A stretch of DNA of 64,000 nucleotides. Origin: Owenweeksia sp048267305 (GTDB lineage: Bacteria; Bacteroidota; Bacteroidia; Flavobacteriales; Schleiferiaceae). The position numbers were made by a program, and so were the translations under genes. The notes under the pieces are model-generated. The model had not been told where the DNA came from. It saw only the letters and a program-made list of their open reading frames with translations, and did no database searches. How positions within the stretch are numbered: the stretch's first letter is position 1; the number at the start of each line of letters is the position of its first letter. The stretch is taken from contig JBLWXT010000013.1 of assembly GCA_048267305.1 (NCBI GenBank), positions 1-64,000 of the forward strand. Reading direction: 5' to 3'. Shown in pieces: positions 46,301-54,242 of this stretch.

Positions 46301-47761
46301 AGTGCCATCAATATTATTTCCTGAGCTATCCGCCACAGTAGTTCCGTTGGCGTCATCCATACCCCAAAGGGCTACCAATCCTGGTTGAGCTCCAATAATT
46401 TCTTCATTAATATCAGCTCTTATTTCCTGTTCTGTACGTGCATAATCCCAAACACGAACTTCATCCATAAGTCCGGCAAAACGGCCAGCAGACGAGCCTG
46501 TTGAATTAAGCGCAGTGGCTAAAGAAGCATGTCCAATACTATTATTTTGTACCGGTTGATTCACAACCAAAGAGTCCTCTAAAACTCCATTTAAATAAAG
46601 TTTCCATGTACCACCATCATAAGTGGCAGCAGCATGATACCAATGGTTATCCACAATCGCGGTACGTCCTACCACAGGGTGATTTAATCCCGGAGAACCT
46701 CCAGTTGTACTCTCTTCAAAATCGGCACACAAGTATTTTGTTCCCGATTGAATTCCAAAAAAGTAGTTTAAGTCTTTTGTATTTCCGTCTGACTCCGCTC
46801 GTCCTTTTGAAATTAGCGGATAAGCCGTAACTCCACCCGTACCCGAATAGCCTGTAGAACCAGTACCTGTTTTTTGAAACCAGCACTCCAGCGTAAATGC
46901 AGCAAGACCAAGTGTAGTATTGTTTCCAAAAGTCACATATGAACCTGAATTTGCAAAATCAATAGATTTTATCACGCTGGCATTGTAAGGAGCAACTTCT
47001 GTACTCCAGCTATAGCCAGAACCCAAAATAGTTCCGGTAACCACATTTCCCGAAGCATCGGAAACAGTAGTTCCAGTTGCGTCATCTAAACCCCAGAGTG
47101 CAACTAGACCAGCTTTAGGACCAGTAATCACACTATCGGCAGCATCCCAAATTTGAGCATCTGACCGCGCATAATTCCAAATTCTAACCTCATCCATCAG
47201 CCCCTCAAAGTGGCCAGCAGCAGAGCCAGCAGAATTAAGCGCTGCTCCCAAAGCTGCATGCTGTATGCTTAAGTGTTGAAGTGGTTCATTTACAGTAACA
47301 GAACCTTGCAGATTACCATTTAGGTAAAGTTTCCAAACGCTGCCATCATAGGTAGCAGCTGCATGAAACCATTGGTTTGGCGTAACTGCAGTATTACCAA
47401 TAATGGGATGGTTTAGTCCAGGTCTGTTTCCTGCAGTACCCTCTTCAAAATCGGCACACAAAAAATTGGTTCCAGATTGGATCCCAAAAAAGTAGTTACA
47501 GTCTTTGGTATTTCCGTCTGACTCACCCCTGCCTTTAGTAATAAGAGGGATAGCAACCACACCTCCTGATCCTGACGAAGCAGTGAGGCCGTGACCTGAC
47601 CATTTAAACCAACCCTCAAGGGTGATTTGTGCCAGTCCTAAGTTTGAATTTGTGCCAAACGATACGTAGGCATTTCCGCTCCCTAAATCGAGGGAGCCAT
47701 TCTGCGCAAAGCACATCGTGCCCGACAGAATAATTGTCATGAAAAATGTAAAAATCCTCAT
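43301..47761 (-). CDS. Type IX cargo: three LamG domains plus metallophosphoesterase
   Basis: 1486 residues from the ATG at 47761 (signal peptide ending MCFAQ). Three LamG/concanavalin-like domains (about 21-211, 261-451, 516-701) are nearly identical to one another. A calcineurin-like phosphoesterase follows (about 800-1055): GLPDTQFY (Asp-x-Gln where many have Asp-x-His), QLGDCV, VGNHD, IVAHYL and SGHVAGEG. Then come a fibronectin-like stretch, a C.GDS...GCDS repeat, the shared module (about 1215-1396) and a sorting domain (1412-1486, FPNPVND). The LamG array probably binds glycans and brings a phosphatase or phosphodiesterase to them, which is inference. Confidence 0.9.
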   Translation of the reverse strand: MRIFTFFMTIILSGTMCFAQNGSLDLGSGNAYVSFGTNSNLGLAQITLEGWFKWSGHGLTASSGSGGVVAIPLITKGRGESDGNTKDCNYFFGIQSGTNFLCADFEEGTAGNRPGLNHPIIGNTAVTPNQWFHAAATYDGSVWKLYLNGNLQGSVTVNEPLQHLSIQHAALGAALNSAGSAAGHFEGLMDEVRIWNYARSDAQIWDAADSVITGPKAGLVALWGLDDATGTTVSDASGNVVTGTILGSGYSWSTEVAPYNASVIKSIDFANSGSYVTFGNNTTLGLAAFTLECWFQKTGTGSTGYSGTGGVTAYPLISKGRAESDGNTKDLNYFFGIQSGTKYLCADFEESTTGGSPGLNHPVVGRTAIVDNHWYHAAATYDGGTWKLYLNGVLEDSLVVNQPVQNNSIGHASLATALNSTGSSAGRFAGLMDEVRVWDYARTEQEIRADINEEIIGAQPGLVALWGMDDANGTTVADSSGNNIDGTFVGTGYSLSNASAPFDLDFTPPDTSKALQLEGTDSYVTFGDTLALGLAQFTLEGWVKKEGSGLTTSSGSGGVSAAPLITKGVGEVDGNNKDLNYFFGIQSGTNVLCADFEEGAAGSTPGLNHPVVGQTALQDNKWYHVAATYDGGTWSLYLNGQLDGTAVINQPVQNLSIQHAGLGTALNSSGTAIGRFDGSMDEVRIWNYARSQFEILATANTELHGPETGLVARWALNDIEGNVVADSSGNGLDGQLIGFGHNWLQTGAPFNVDTNFNIVPEITIADSATSVECVVDSIVLSVDVADLNSKDEMVVQFYGRPKKKNIDPFTLIGLPDTQFYTEQSRGGSNAIFKDQTSWVVANQEALNIVHTMQLGDCVQNGQNGGNDIEWKRADTSMSIMEDPITTHHHDGMSYTMCVGNHDQSPFGSATGSTDFYNQYFGVNRFAGRYYWGGNYGINADNNYQLFSASGMDFIVISLEYDANPNTSVLAWADSLLKANSNRQGIIVAHYLINTAGNFGTQGAATYNALKDNPNLFLMLSGHVAGEGLRADTYNGNTVYTILADYQSRSNGGDGWLRLMEIDPSTKSMNVKTYSPWLNQYETDANSQFTLTDLNIPGDVTPFTLLHTDTLAGNGMANYTWKNLPLDTAYQWYVAVSDGRDTVESSIFEFSTAAGSTQAESICAGDSILLGGAYQTEAGTYVDLIPTIDGCDSVVSTVLVLKTGAACGDTTTTACVSVVTDNSWMKSSVVTATNLSGAWAGASALPAVNTFNVPVTVGQPYGYNSIGEIENTEVISTTSSITYFRKEFTATNAKDVRILATADDQADIYVNGSRVALINTFGRMNFKFPAHDVKFSNGTADNGFMGGDAFDFVTMANLDTVLKSGTNEIIVAVRNLGKSSDMGGFSLRMDINCDDNAITKKSAAADAGNEAGLVLFPNPVNDVLNVQSELSINAVKLFDLTGKLVLSNACEAEKAVEVNLKNLHPGVYILEVEEVGGSVSTMKIVKK
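45500..47703 (-). repeat. Three tandem LamG-encoding repeats, similar at the DNA level
   Basis: Units of about 720-740 bases lie at roughly 46985-47703, 46250-46984 and 45500-46230. Stretches such as ALNS.G.A.G.F.G.MDEVR.W.YAR and LNHP.VG.TA are shared almost exactly, which points to recent duplication or gene conversion. Confidence 0.85.
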
Positions 47762-48197
47762 TGTGTTGATTGTTTTTGTAGTTAAAATATGAGGGATCGA
47801 AACTACCTTACTCAAATACCGAGCATGTAAATACTATATTAAAAATGGGTTACCATAAACTTTCTACCTACTGGAAATCAAAATACTTTGATCCTCATTT
47901 TTAGACAAAAACAGCACATCATCTACTTTATCCCATTGGCGAAACCGCAAACTCCGCTCAAACACAACAGAAACACAATAAGACTAACCCTATACGATAT
48001 TGAGATTAATTTCAGGTTTCGGTTTTGTAATATTTAGAAGATCCTGTGAAACTTAACATTGAGAATTAACATGAAAGAACTGCCTGCCAAGCACTTCATA
48101 TTTGATGATTTACAAGATGTTCTCCAACAACGGAAAACGGGTTAAAACCCTAATGAGCTTCATCCCGATAAGAGTACACGGTTTGTTTTCAATAAAA
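47762..48197. other. Intergenic region upstream of the LamG gene
   Basis: About 435 bases, AT-rich. It holds the expected promoter of the gene starting at 47761, though no clean -7 box is seen. A 34-codon minus-strand open stretch (47864-47965, GTG start) has a protein-like reading but no supporting context. Confidence 0.5.
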
Positions 48198-48227
48198 AAG
48201 CCGATCTGAAAAATCAGACCGGCTTTG
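48198..48227 (-). terminator. Terminator of the subtilisin-like protease gene
   Basis: AAAGCCG-A-TCTGA (48198-48210) pairs with TCAGA-C-CGGCTTT (48215-48227), one mismatch, tiny loop. On the minus strand it is followed by a T-run. It is 23 bases after the stop at 48250. Confidence 0.85.
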
Positions 48228-48249
48228 AAATATTCGAATGTATTTACTA

Positions 48250-51200
48250 CTATTTTTTCATGAACCTATTGGTAAGTGATTGATCTTCCGAAGAAATTCT
48301 CAACAGGTAAATGCCTTCCGCCAAAGCTGAAACTTTGATTTCCTCACCTGCAGAAAGACTACTTCCTGAAACAATCTGCTCTCTCAGTATTTTACCACTT
48401 AAATCAATGATAGCAATGGTATAGCTAGTACCCACTTTGGCATTTTGCATGCTAAGCCAAACACTCTCGGTGGCAGGATTTGGATACATACTAAACTCAG
48501 AAGCATTTGGAATAAGCTGATCCTTCTTAATAACCGGCACACCGCTTTTATCCAAATCCATCCTAAAGGAGAAACCTCCCACATCGGGTTTTAAAGTACG
48601 GTTGCGAATGGCTAACACTATGTCATTTGTGCCTGTTAAGAATATATTGTCCAGACTCATAGTGGTGTAATAATCAAATGGGTCTCCACCAGCATTGGGG
48701 TTATCCACAGTACCATTGCTATTAAAAAGAATATCGTGATTAACTGTGCGCCAGTTTTGAATTCCCATTCCATCCTCCAGCGCAATCCAATTTCCATTGA
48801 TAAAGATTTGCATATCATCATCTACAAACATTCTAAAGCGTGCACTTAAGGCTGTGTGATCGGTAAGTTCAAATGTCCGTCTGTAATACGTCACACCACT
48901 ACCCGCCTTTATCACCTGCGAACCTGGCACAGCATATAAATGCTCCCACGCATAAGGCTGTCCAACAATGGCTGCTAAGCTAAATGTGGGTGTAGCCGGC
49001 ACAGAAACCACCCCTGGCCATGGGTAAGTATTTGCTGTTGCGGAAGTAACCACAGTACTCAAGGCCCAGCCAGAATCTGAAACCAAACTCATGGTGGTTT
49101 CCACTGAACATGGCTGAGTGTTACACGAGCGTTGTTCCATTAAAGCACCACAGGCGGCTCCCCCATTTGAGGCAGGTACCAATATCGTTCTCGTCCTGGA
49201 TTGAGTTCCGCCACCACAACTTGTATCACAGGCACTCCATGGGCTCCAGGCACTAAGCTGGCAATCCACAGGACATGGCTGAGTGTTACACGCGCGATAC
49301 TCTATTAAAGCACCACAGGCGGCTCCCCCATTTGAGGCAGGTACCAATTTCGTTCTCGTTCTGGATTGAGTTCCGCCACCACAACTTGTATCACAGGCAC
49401 TCCATGGGCTCCAGGCACTAAGCTGACAATCAACCGGTGGCGCAGGCAAAACAAAAGGCACCACAGTAGAGAGCTGGCATGATTGGTTGTTTACAAACTT
49501 AGCTGTAACCGACAGAGGTATTCCATTTACGGGTATTCCTGTAAGAGTAACATTCTGGGTGCCTGCTATATTAACCGGAAATGTTTGCCCTTCCACCATT
49601 AAAGCATCAGAACATCCATTATTGCGATAATGTACTTTAAGAGTTACCGTGTAGGTAGTATTTCCCGGCTCTAAGGTTGGGCCACTCACCAAAGAAAAAC
49701 TATCAACACTACAACCAGAGGCGTACACCTGTGCCAACGCGCTATCTGCCTGAACCAATCCTGCTCCGGTTAAATAATCAAAACCAGGAGTACTCATGTC
49801 TATAGCCGAATTAGCCAGCATATTCCTGATTTGAGTTGGGGTAAGTGTGGTATCGGCCTGAAGCATGAGTGCTGCCACAGCAGCAACATTTGGAGCTGCA
49901 GCGGATGTACCGTAAAATTTATTGCCATTACCAAAAAAGGTGTTGCTCACACCGTCTATACCAGTAAATTCAGGCTTATTACGGGTAACCGGAGTTATTG
50001 CGTTGCCATTGGTATCAAATCTTATTTGCACACCACCTGATGAAGAAAAAGGCTCCGCCAGCGGAGGGTTAGTTCCATAAGCAGGGCTACTGCCCCAATA
50101 GCATGCGCCTACGGCATTAGCACCTACGGCATTGGCGTGTCCAAAAGCTGTAGACTGGCCGTTAGGAGTGGGTGTGCTATAATTATTAATAACTACGCTA
50201 CCATTATTATAAATTATCCATTTTAGTGCTGCGGGTGCAGGGCCGGCAAATTTATATATACCAATGGTAAAAGTGTATGTACCTGCTCCACCCGCAGTAA
50301 AACCGACAATCTCAGTTGGCTGACCATTAGCTATGTTATCTCTAACAGAACTATATAAAAGTGTAGTTCCATCGGCATTATAAATTCCAAAATCAATATC
50401 CGTTAATGGATTGTTTGATGATAGGGTTCCCCATGGATCATCCCATTGAACAACAATTCTAACAGATGAACCCGAGTTTACTGTAATCGATTGTTTAGTA
50501 TCTACTCCAGCGCCCGGATCAAAATCATGCCACTGGCTTCCATCGTCCCTAAAAGGTGCCTCATAAGACGCCTGCCCATGATTACCGGCTGCCGAAAAGT
50601 AGGGTACGCCTTGAGTAAAAACCTGATCACAGGCTTGTGCAATAATACCATCCATGTAAAATGGCTCTTCAAAATAGTAGATATCATCTACAATTACATC
50701 ACATTGATGCACATTGGCCAGAGCAACTATATCATTGGCAAAAGAGGCTTGCCCCAGGAAAGCTGTGTTAAAAAACAACTCTGCCCCGGGTGCCAGATCA
50801 TGTACCAATTCAGCCATGGCTCGTCCTTCATCACTATAACCAGCCAAATCAGACACTACGGTAACCGGGCTGCTATAACCATTCGGATTCCCCGCTCCCG
50901 GCAGGTCACCACTGGCAACTCCGGCAGAAGCACCACCTTTGGCATCATAGCTATCAGAAAGGATTCCTATTTTTATTCCGGTTCCATCCAAACAATAATC
51001 GGTTCTGGAAATTGCAACGGCCATGGCTGCGTCAGCCTCAGAGTTTGCAGAGCCTACATTGGGCTTAACACGATAAACCACTTCAGCATATCGCAATTCA
51101 GTAAGTTCGTTAAGCATCAGAATATTGCTTATCGGAATCCACGCATTCACAATTCTTTTGTAGGCACTTATCTCTGATCCACCTACACTTTCAAGCTGCG

Positions 51201-51483
51201 TTACCAAAAGATCTGCATTAGAAACCGCAGACGCCTCGATACGAACCAGATTGTTCATGATCAGATATAAATCTGCACTTATATACGGGACGTCAGATTC
51301 ACCTTGTGGTGCTTCCGGCAGGCCTTTGTAAATCTGTATAAGCGCAGGGCTTACCTTTTCAGCTTCCTTTAAAGACTCTTTTCCAGATTGTAATGTTTTG
51401 AGTGGGATTGTGCTTTGAGCATTGGCTGTAAACAGAAATAGAAAATACAGCGCGCTGGCCGACAGGGCAAGTTTAAACTTCAT
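48250..51483 (-). CDS. Subtilisin-like (S8 clan) type IX-secreted protease with two TSP1 repeats
   Basis: 1077 residues with a signal peptide ending TANAQ. The protease domain spans about 165-570: Asp177 in GILSDSYD, oxyanion Asn301 in SAAGNHG, and Ser527 in YGTSAAAPNVAA. Where classic subtilisins have HGT, this protein has SDEGRAMAELVHD, with Glu219 in place of the catalytic His; this form recurs in a divergent subfamily. A CARDB-like beta domain (about 585-680), two nearly identical thrombospondin type 1 repeats (683-740, 741-797), the shared module (797-982) and a sorting domain (989-1077, YPNPATE) follow. Catalysis is plausible but untested given the Glu. Confidence 0.9.
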   Translation of the reverse strand: MKFKLALSASALYFLFLFTANAQSTIPLKTLQSGKESLKEAEKVSPALIQIYKGLPEAPQGESDVPYISADLYLIMNNLVRIEASAVSNADLLVTQLESVGGSEISAYKRIVNAWIPISNILMLNELTELRYAEVVYRVKPNVGSANSEADAAMAVAISRTDYCLDGTGIKIGILSDSYDAKGGASAGVASGDLPGAGNPNGYSSPVTVVSDLAGYSDEGRAMAELVHDLAPGAELFFNTAFLGQASFANDIVALANVHQCDVIVDDIYYFEEPFYMDGIIAQACDQVFTQGVPYFSAAGNHGQASYEAPFRDDGSQWHDFDPGAGVDTKQSITVNSGSSVRIVVQWDDPWGTLSSNNPLTDIDFGIYNADGTTLLYSSVRDNIANGQPTEIVGFTAGGAGTYTFTIGIYKFAGPAPAALKWIIYNNGSVVINNYSTPTPNGQSTAFGHANAVGANAVGACYWGSSPAYGTNPPLAEPFSSSGGVQIRFDTNGNAITPVTRNKPEFTGIDGVSNTFFGNGNKFYGTSAAAPNVAAVAALMLQADTTLTPTQIRNMLANSAIDMSTPGFDYLTGAGLVQADSALAQVYASGCSVDSFSLVSGPTLEPGNTTYTVTLKVHYRNNGCSDALMVEGQTFPVNIAGTQNVTLTGIPVNGIPLSVTAKFVNNQSCQLSTVVPFVLPAPPVDCQLSAWSPWSACDTSCGGGTQSRTRTKLVPASNGGAACGALIEYRACNTQPCPVDCQLSAWSPWSACDTSCGGGTQSRTRTILVPASNGGAACGALMEQRSCNTQPCSVETTMSLVSDSGWALSTVVTSATANTYPWPGVVSVPATPTFSLAAIVGQPYAWEHLYAVPGSQVIKAGSGVTYYRRTFELTDHTALSARFRMFVDDDMQIFINGNWIALEDGMGIQNWRTVNHDILFNSNGTVDNPNAGGDPFDYYTTMSLDNIFLTGTNDIVLAIRNRTLKPDVGGFSFRMDLDKSGVPVIKKDQLIPNASEFSMYPNPATESVWLSMQNAKVGTSYTIAIIDLSGKILREQIVSGSSLSAGEEIKVSALAEGIYLLRISSEDQSLTNRFMKK
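49093..49437 (-). repeat. Tandem duplicated thrombospondin type 1 repeat
   Basis: Two direct repeats of about 170 bases (49263-49437 and 49093-49262) are nearly identical. Each encodes LSAWSPWSACDTSCGGGTQ-type sequence with WSPW, CDTSCGGG, RTR and a closing CNTQPC. Recent duplication is the simplest reading. Confidence 0.9.
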
Positions 51484-51664
51484 ATTAGGTTAGGTTAAGA
51501 TTAGTACTGACACCAAAAAGCTTATATCCAAACCTTCTTAACATCAGTTGAATGCAGTAAACTTAACACTATTTTTAAATAAGAAGAAAATACATCCGAT
51601 GAACGAATAAAAATATTCGACAAAATTCCATCTTCCAATTTCCAAAAAGCAAGGAAACCGGCTA

Positions 51665-51692
51665 TTGTCCGCTATTTTAGGTTAGCGGATAA
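51665..51692 (-). terminator. Terminator of the DUF983 gene
   Basis: TTGTCCGCTA (51665-51674) pairs with TAGCGGATAA (51683-51692), one G-U pair on one strand. It lies 33 bases past the stop at 51725. The rest of 51484-51724 holds the protease promoter region and nothing recognisable. Confidence 0.65.
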
Positions 51693-51724
51693 ATAAAGCA
51701 ACAAAAGAATCGAAAAAGTGAGTT

Positions 51725-52123
51725 CTACTTCAAATTCGGCCCTCTCTTTTCGGGATCGTATTTAATAAAAGTATTCATCCAAATTATCCGTGAAAGACGC
51801 AGCACCATGGGAGAGCCAAGAACAAGCACCGCTGCGAGCGTGCCAATCACCTCCCAAACTCCGGGATCAAAAAACAGGTGAATCAAAACAAAGGTAGCCA
51901 CCCCTATAGCCACCGTTAATGCATAACTTACATACATCGCTCCATAAAAAAAGGCAGGCTCAATCATATAGCGCAAACCACAATGGCTACAATGCTCATG
52001 CATGTCAAACATTTTGGAGAGATTATAGGGATTTTTACTTTCAAACACATCGCCTTGATGACAGCGAGGACATTTAAAATTGAAAATACTATAGAGTTTA
52101 CTGCCTTTTGGGAGAATATTCAT
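51725..52123 (-). CDS. DUF983 membrane protein
   Basis: 132 residues. Two zinc-ribbon-like cysteine pairs, FKCPRCHQGDVF and HCSHCGLRY, precede two membrane helices (about 61-83 and 88-110) with EPAFFYGAMYVSYAL between. This is the DUF983 pattern; members are widespread in Bacteroidota and Proteobacteria and often lie near cytochrome oxidase genes, but no function is proven. Divergent from the ABC-F gene with 26 bases between starts. Confidence 0.88.
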   Translation of the reverse strand: MNILPKGSKLYSIFNFKCPRCHQGDVFESKNPYNLSKMFDMHEHCSHCGLRYMIEPAFFYGAMYVSYALTVAIGVATFVLIHLFFDPGVWEVIGTLAAVLVLGSPMVLRLSRIIWMNTFIKYDPEKRGPNLK

Positions 52124-52149
52124 TTTAGTGCGTTTACTTTTGCAAACTT

Positions 52150-54108
52150 ATGGTAGGAATTAATAATATCAGCCTTCAATACAACGATAGGCACATATTT
52201 AGAAACGTTTCATTCTTAATAAACCCAACCGACAAAATTGGCCTGGTAGGGAGTAACGGGGCTGGCAAGTCCACGCTGCTTAAGGTTATTAACGGCAACA
52301 TATCGGCTGACGCGGGTAATATAAGTACACCTAAGGACTTTGTATTGGGCTACCTCCCTCAGGAGTTACCGCTTTATGACGGGCGCACTGTGTGGGAAGA
52401 AGCCGAATCAGCTTTTAGTGAAATAAAAGACATTGAAAAGGGAATAGACCACATAAACCATCAGCTGGAGGTTCGTACGGATTATGAATCGGACAGCTAC
52501 ATGACCCTTATTGAAGATCTAAACAAACTCACCGAGCGCTTTAGCCTTGTAGGAGGCTATACCTACCATGGTGATTTGGAAAAGATTTTAAGCGGACTGG
52601 GGTTCACCCGTGAAGACTTTAACAGACAAACCACTGAATTTAGTGGTGGCTGGCGGATGCGTATTGAATTGGCAAAATTGCTTTTGGCCAAAAACGACCT
52701 GCTACTTTTGGATGAACCAACCAACCACCTGGATATAAACTCCATTATTTGGCTGGAAGAATTTCTAAAAAACTATGAGGGAGCTATTGTAATGGTTTCT
52801 CACGATAGATTTTTCCTGGATAATATTACCAAACGCACAGTGGAAATTGTTCAGGGAACGGCTTATGATTATCCGGTGCCCTACACACGCTTTACACAAT
52901 TGCGCGAAGAGCGCATAAACATTCAGCTTCAGGAGCAGAAAAACCAGGAGAAGGAAATTAAGCATACCGAACAGCTGATAGAAAAATTCCGATACAAGGC
53001 ATCAAAGGCATCCTTCGCACAAAATCTTATCAAAAAACTGGATAAGATGGAGAAGATTGAAATTGATGTGGATGATTCCAGTAAAATAAAATTTCGCTTT
53101 CCGCCTGCACCTCGCTCGGGTAAAATCGCCCTGAAAGCCCACAAACTGGGCAAGAGCTATGACGATAAGGTAATTTTTAAGGATGTTGACCTGGAGATAA
53201 ACCGAAATGAAAAAGTGGCCTTTGTGGGGCAGAACGGCCAGGGGAAATCAACCTTGGTTAAGATTATAGCAGAACATTTACAACATACCGGAGAACTCGA
53301 AATCGGCCATAATGTTGAAATTGGCTATTATGCTCAGGAGCAGGCCAAAACACTGGACGGCAACATTACCCTACTTCAAACCGTAGAGGATGAAGCTCCG
53401 GAGGATTTACGCAAAAGAGCAAGGGACTATTTGGCCTCTTTCCTGTTTACGGGAGAAGATGTGGAAAAAAAGGTAAAAGTGTTGAGTGGCGGTGAGAAAG
53501 GCCGACTGGCATTGTGCAAGCTTCTGCTACGCCCTTACAACCTTTTGGTGATGGATGAACCCACCAACCACCTCGACATGAAGAGTAAGGAGATGCTGAA
53601 AAATGCTCTTATAAAATATGATGGCACCCTTATCTTAGTTTCTCACGACAGGGCATTTTTACAAGGTCTTACCGAAAAGCTTTATGAATTCAGGAATGGA
53701 AAGGTGAAGCAGTTTCTGGGTACTATTGACGAATACCTGGAAGCCCGGAAATTTGACGATTTCCGCCAGCTGGAAAAAGAGGGAGATAAAAAACCTGAAG
53801 CAGAAAAGGAAAACACCGAAAAGCCGGCCATCTCACGCGAAGAGCGTAAACAATTGGACAAAGACATCCGCCAGGCGGAAAATGAAATCCGAAAACTGGA
53901 GCAAACCATAGAAAAACTGGAGGGTGAGATTGATGCCATTGACGAACAAATGCATGATCCTGTAAAGTTTAAGGAACTAAGCAAGGAACCCGACTTTTAC
54001 GATAAATACGAAGCCAAAAAAACCAAACTGGATCACAGCATGAAAGAATGGGAAAAGTGGCAGAAGAAACTGGAGAATTTAGAAAGCAAAAAACAGCTTC
54101 TGGACTAA
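52150..54108 (+). CDS. ABC-F family ATPase
   Basis: 652 residues, cytoplasmic, with no membrane segment. Two ATP-binding cassettes: first Walker A GSNGAGKST, signature FSGGWRMR, Walker B LLLLDEPTNHLD; second GQNGQGKST, LSGGEKGR, LLVMDEPTNHLD. Between them lies the charged helical linker that reaches the ribosomal P site in this family. A C-terminal coiled coil (about 555-650) resembles the Uup type. ABC-F proteins act on stalled or initiating ribosomes; some give antibiotic resistance, but nothing here indicates that. Confidence 0.93.
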   Translation: MVGINNISLQYNDRHIFRNVSFLINPTDKIGLVGSNGAGKSTLLKVINGNISADAGNISTPKDFVLGYLPQELPLYDGRTVWEEAESAFSEIKDIEKGIDHINHQLEVRTDYESDSYMTLIEDLNKLTERFSLVGGYTYHGDLEKILSGLGFTREDFNRQTTEFSGGWRMRIELAKLLLAKNDLLLLDEPTNHLDINSIIWLEEFLKNYEGAIVMVSHDRFFLDNITKRTVEIVQGTAYDYPVPYTRFTQLREERINIQLQEQKNQEKEIKHTEQLIEKFRYKASKASFAQNLIKKLDKMEKIEIDVDDSSKIKFRFPPAPRSGKIALKAHKLGKSYDDKVIFKDVDLEINRNEKVAFVGQNGQGKSTLVKIIAEHLQHTGELEIGHNVEIGYYAQEQAKTLDGNITLLQTVEDEAPEDLRKRARDYLASFLFTGEDVEKKVKVLSGGEKGRLALCKLLLRPYNLLVMDEPTNHLDMKSKEMLKNALIKYDGTLILVSHDRAFLQGLTEKLYEFRNGKVKQFLGTIDEYLEARKFDDFRQLEKEGDKKPEAEKENTEKPAISREERKQLDKDIRQAENEIRKLEQTIEKLEGEIDAIDEQMHDPVKFKELSKEPDFYDKYEAKKTKLDHSMKEWEKWQKKLENLESKKQLLD

Positions 54109-54169
54109 AATTGCCGTGAGTATCTGAGAGCACAACTAACTTTACCATCAAAAAATTGCCGTTCAATCA

Positions 54170-54237
54170 TACAATCAATCTATTACTGGATTGTAAAAGG
54201 CAACTTTAGGTAAATACAAATGGCGTAGTTAACTTTG
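54170..54237 (+). promoter_or_regulatory. Promoter and possible operator of the MbnP/MbnH operon
   Basis: TAACTTTG (54230-54237) is a perfect -7 box only five bases before the ATG at 54243, predicting a leaderless mRNA. Upstream, TACAATC (54170-54176) and GATTGTA (54189-54195) form a perfect 7-base inverted repeat with a 12-base spacer where a regulator could bind. No -33 TTG at normal spacing is seen. Confidence 0.45.
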
Positions 54238-54242
54238 CACTA

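Noticed and set aside
47864..47965. 34-codon minus-strand open stretch with a protein-like reading (VFERSLRFRQWDK...)
   Set aside because: Too short to separate from chance, GTG start, no promoter, and no recognisable family. It could be a gene remnant, but nothing supports that.
49093..49437. CRISPR-like direct repeats
   Set aside because: The repeats are long, in frame, and encode thrombospondin type 1 domains; there are no spacers and no cas genes.
52150..54108. Antibiotic-resistance role for the ABC-F protein
   Set aside because: Resistance-type ABC-F proteins cannot be told from housekeeping ones by these motifs, and there is no resistance context.
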